Positions 6,255-7,158 of a stretch of 7,158 bases of DNA are shown in pieces. The notes beneath the pieces were generated by a model. It was given only the letters and a program-made list of their open reading frames with translations. It did not search any database and was not told the DNA's origin. Both the position numbers and the translations under genes were made by a program. This stretch comes from Actinoplanes liguriensis (GTDB taxonomy: Bacteria > Actinomycetota > Actinomycetes > Mycobacteriales > Micromonosporaceae): assembly GCA_000715855.1 (NCBI GenBank), contig KL571278.1, forward strand, positions 36,327-43,484, given 5' to 3'. The stretch's first letter is position 1; every line of letters begins with the position of its first letter.

Positions 6255-6284
6255 AGCCTTTCCGAAGAATTCCCCTGCCGTCAA
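6255..6284 (-). promoter_or_regulatory. Candidate promoter ahead of the TarS-like gene
   Basis: The 79-bp gap 6217-6295 is long for a tight operon and less G+C-rich than the genes beside it. On the minus strand it contains TTGACG (6284-6279), five of six to the -35 consensus, then an 18-base spacer and AAGGCT (6260-6255), which resembles the actinobacterial TAGGxT-type -10. A transcript from here would have a leader of about 30 bases. This could be an internal promoter for the last two genes of the operon, but it is pattern-based only and could be chance. Confidence 0.3.
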
Positions 6285-6295
6285 CCCGGCTGAAA

Positions 6296-7158
6296 TCAAC
6301 GTAGTCGCCGGGCGCGCGCGAACGCCCGGCCCACGAGCCGGCGCCCCCGGCGCAGCGCGACCTCCGGGCCCAGGTCCGGGCTCTTCCGGGCGGCCGCCAG
6401 CAGCGTCGCATAGACCCGCGCGGCACGGCCCGGACCCCGCTCGGCCGTGCTCACCCCCGGCACGTCCACCGGTTCGAAGTACCAGCGGCGCAACTGGGCG
6501 GCGACCGCCTCGTTGCCGTACCGCTCGCGCAGCGCGGCCCGGGCGGCGGGCAGGTCCAGCTCGGGCAGGCGGGCCGCGAGCTTCCGGTACTCCTCCGCGA
6601 CCGCCACCGGATCCTCGGTGATCTCGATCAGCGAGCCGGCCACGCCGTTCAGACCGGACAGCGTCTCGCTCGGCCCCTCACTCGCCGCGACCAGCACCGG
6701 CAGGCCACTGGCGACCGCCTCGACCACGGTCATCCCGAACGTCTCGACCCGGCTCAGGTGGACCAGCAGATCGTGCTCGTGCAGCAGGGCGGCGACCCGC
6801 TCGGGCGGCACCGCGGACCGCAACGTGACCCGGCCGGACAGGCCCAGCTCGGCCACCCGGGCGCGCAGCGACTCCTCCAGCGCGCCGGAGCCGACCAGGG
6901 TCAGGGTGGGCTCCGGGTCCTCCGCGGCGACCAGGGCGAACGCCTCCAGCAGCGTCCGGACGCCCTTGTGCTCGATCAGCCGGCCCAGGTAGAGCCACTT
7001 CCGCAGGGCGGCCGGCGCCGACGGGCGGACGCTGAAGCCGTCGAAGTCGATCGGGTTCGGCACCACCTGGAACTTCGCGGCGTGCTCGGGGAACTCGCCG
7101 GCCAGGAAGTCGCGCAGGCTCGCGCTGACGCAGAGCACCACGTCGGCGCGGCGCAGCA
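6296..7158 (-). CDS. GT4 family (GT-B fold) glycosyltransferase, N-terminus beyond the window
   Basis: About 287 codons are visible and the frame stays open to the right edge (ending there in LRRADVVLCVSAS), so this is the C-terminal nucleotide-sugar-binding lobe plus the end of the acceptor lobe. Seen are VVPNPIDFDGF, then LYLGRLIEHKGVRTLLEAF, LTLVGSGALEESL, and a retaining-enzyme EX7E motif, ETFGMTVVE, with its two glutamates encoded at 6743-6745 and 6719-6721, followed by AVASGLPVLVA. All are standard Glycos_transf_1 (Pfam) features and look intact. Members move a sugar from a UDP- or GDP-donor to a lipid-linked or polymer acceptor at the cytoplasmic membrane face. A basic C-terminal tail (RRGRRLVGRAFARARRLR) could help membrane association. 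It is upstream of the TarS-like gene on the same strand, 79 bp apart, so it is probably the first gene seen of the same operon. The GTG at 7141 is internal and not the true start. Confidence 0.88.
   Translation of the reverse strand, partial: LRRADVVLCVSASLRDFLAGEFPEHAAKFQVVPNPIDFDGFSVRPSAPAALRKWLYLGRLIEHKGVRTLLEAFALVAAEDPEPTLTLVGSGALEESLRARVAELGLSGRVTLRSAVPPERVAALLHEHDLLVHLSRVETFGMTVVEAVASGLPVLVAASEGPSETLSGLNGVAGSLIEITEDPVAVAEEYRKLAARLPELDLPAARAALRERYGNEAVAAQLRRWYFEPVDVPGVSTAERGPGRAARVYATLLAAARKSPDLGPEVALRRGRRLVGRAFARARRLR

Noticed and set aside
6217..6426. N-terminal extension of the TarS-like protein by 70 residues to position 6426
   Set aside because: The added residues are Arg/Gly-rich with no homology signal and would overlap the GT4 gene by about 130 bases; TTG 6216 has a proper ribosome binding site.
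4867..6621. Long plus-strand open frame of 584 codons opposite the TarS-like and GT4 genes
   Set aside because: It crosses the end of one well-supported gene, the intergenic gap and part of another; it is rich in R, G, P and H without motifs. A coding role is very unlikely.
22..7158. CRISPR array, tRNA/rRNA genes, or a defence or mobile system
   Set aside because: No tandem repeat-spacer pattern, no RNA gene signature and no nuclease, recombinase, transposase or toxin-like protein was found; every gene fits surface polysaccharide synthesis.

Overview
This window appears to be the end of a contig from a high-GC actinomycete. All coding strands have strong G/C third positions, TTG and GTG starts occur, and long antisense shadow frames are everywhere. 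The family mix, with teichoic-acid-type transferases beside actinobacterial-looking nucleotide-sugar enzymes, would fit Micromonosporaceae such as Actinoplanes. That assignment is inference only, because nothing here fixes the genus. The first 21 bases are not genomic: positions 3-21 match the Tn5/Nextera mosaic-end adaptor exactly, so the left gene is cut by the assembly edge and not by biology.

The window is a cell-surface glycopolymer locus, most likely wall teichoic acid or a related anionic polymer. From left to right:
(1) A 3'-truncated GT-A (GT2) glycosyltransferase, minus strand, 22-626.
(2) A two-domain protein, minus strand, 619-2610. Its N-terminal GT2-like domain has lost key catalytic residues. 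Its C-terminal half is a CDP-glycerol glycerophosphotransferase of the TagB/TagF type.
(3) A divergent intergenic region of about 135 bp.
(4) A WbpD-type left-handed beta-helix N-acetyltransferase, plus strand, 2746-3267.
(5) A strong 11-bp-stem terminator hairpin between convergent genes.
(6) A minus-strand operon read from right to left: a 5'-truncated GT4 glycosyltransferase (6296-7158), a TarS-like GT2 glycosyltransferase (4669-6216), and a UDP-HexNAc 6-dehydrogenase (3336-4619).

A plausible joint role is as follows. The dehydrogenase and the acetyltransferase would make an N-acetylated amino-uronic acid nucleotide sugar, as WbpA and WbpD do. The TagF-like half would polymerise or prime glycerol phosphate. 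The GT2 and GT4 enzymes would build or decorate the linkage unit and repeat. The intermediate WbpB-type 3-dehydrogenase and WbpE-type aminotransferase are absent from the window, so the pathway is incomplete here.

No mobile element, CRISPR array, tRNA or rRNA was seen. No stretch over 300 bp lacks a gene. I see no clear new defence or other exotic system. The most interesting biological point is the apparently inactivated GT2 domain fused to an intact-looking glycerophosphotransferase.
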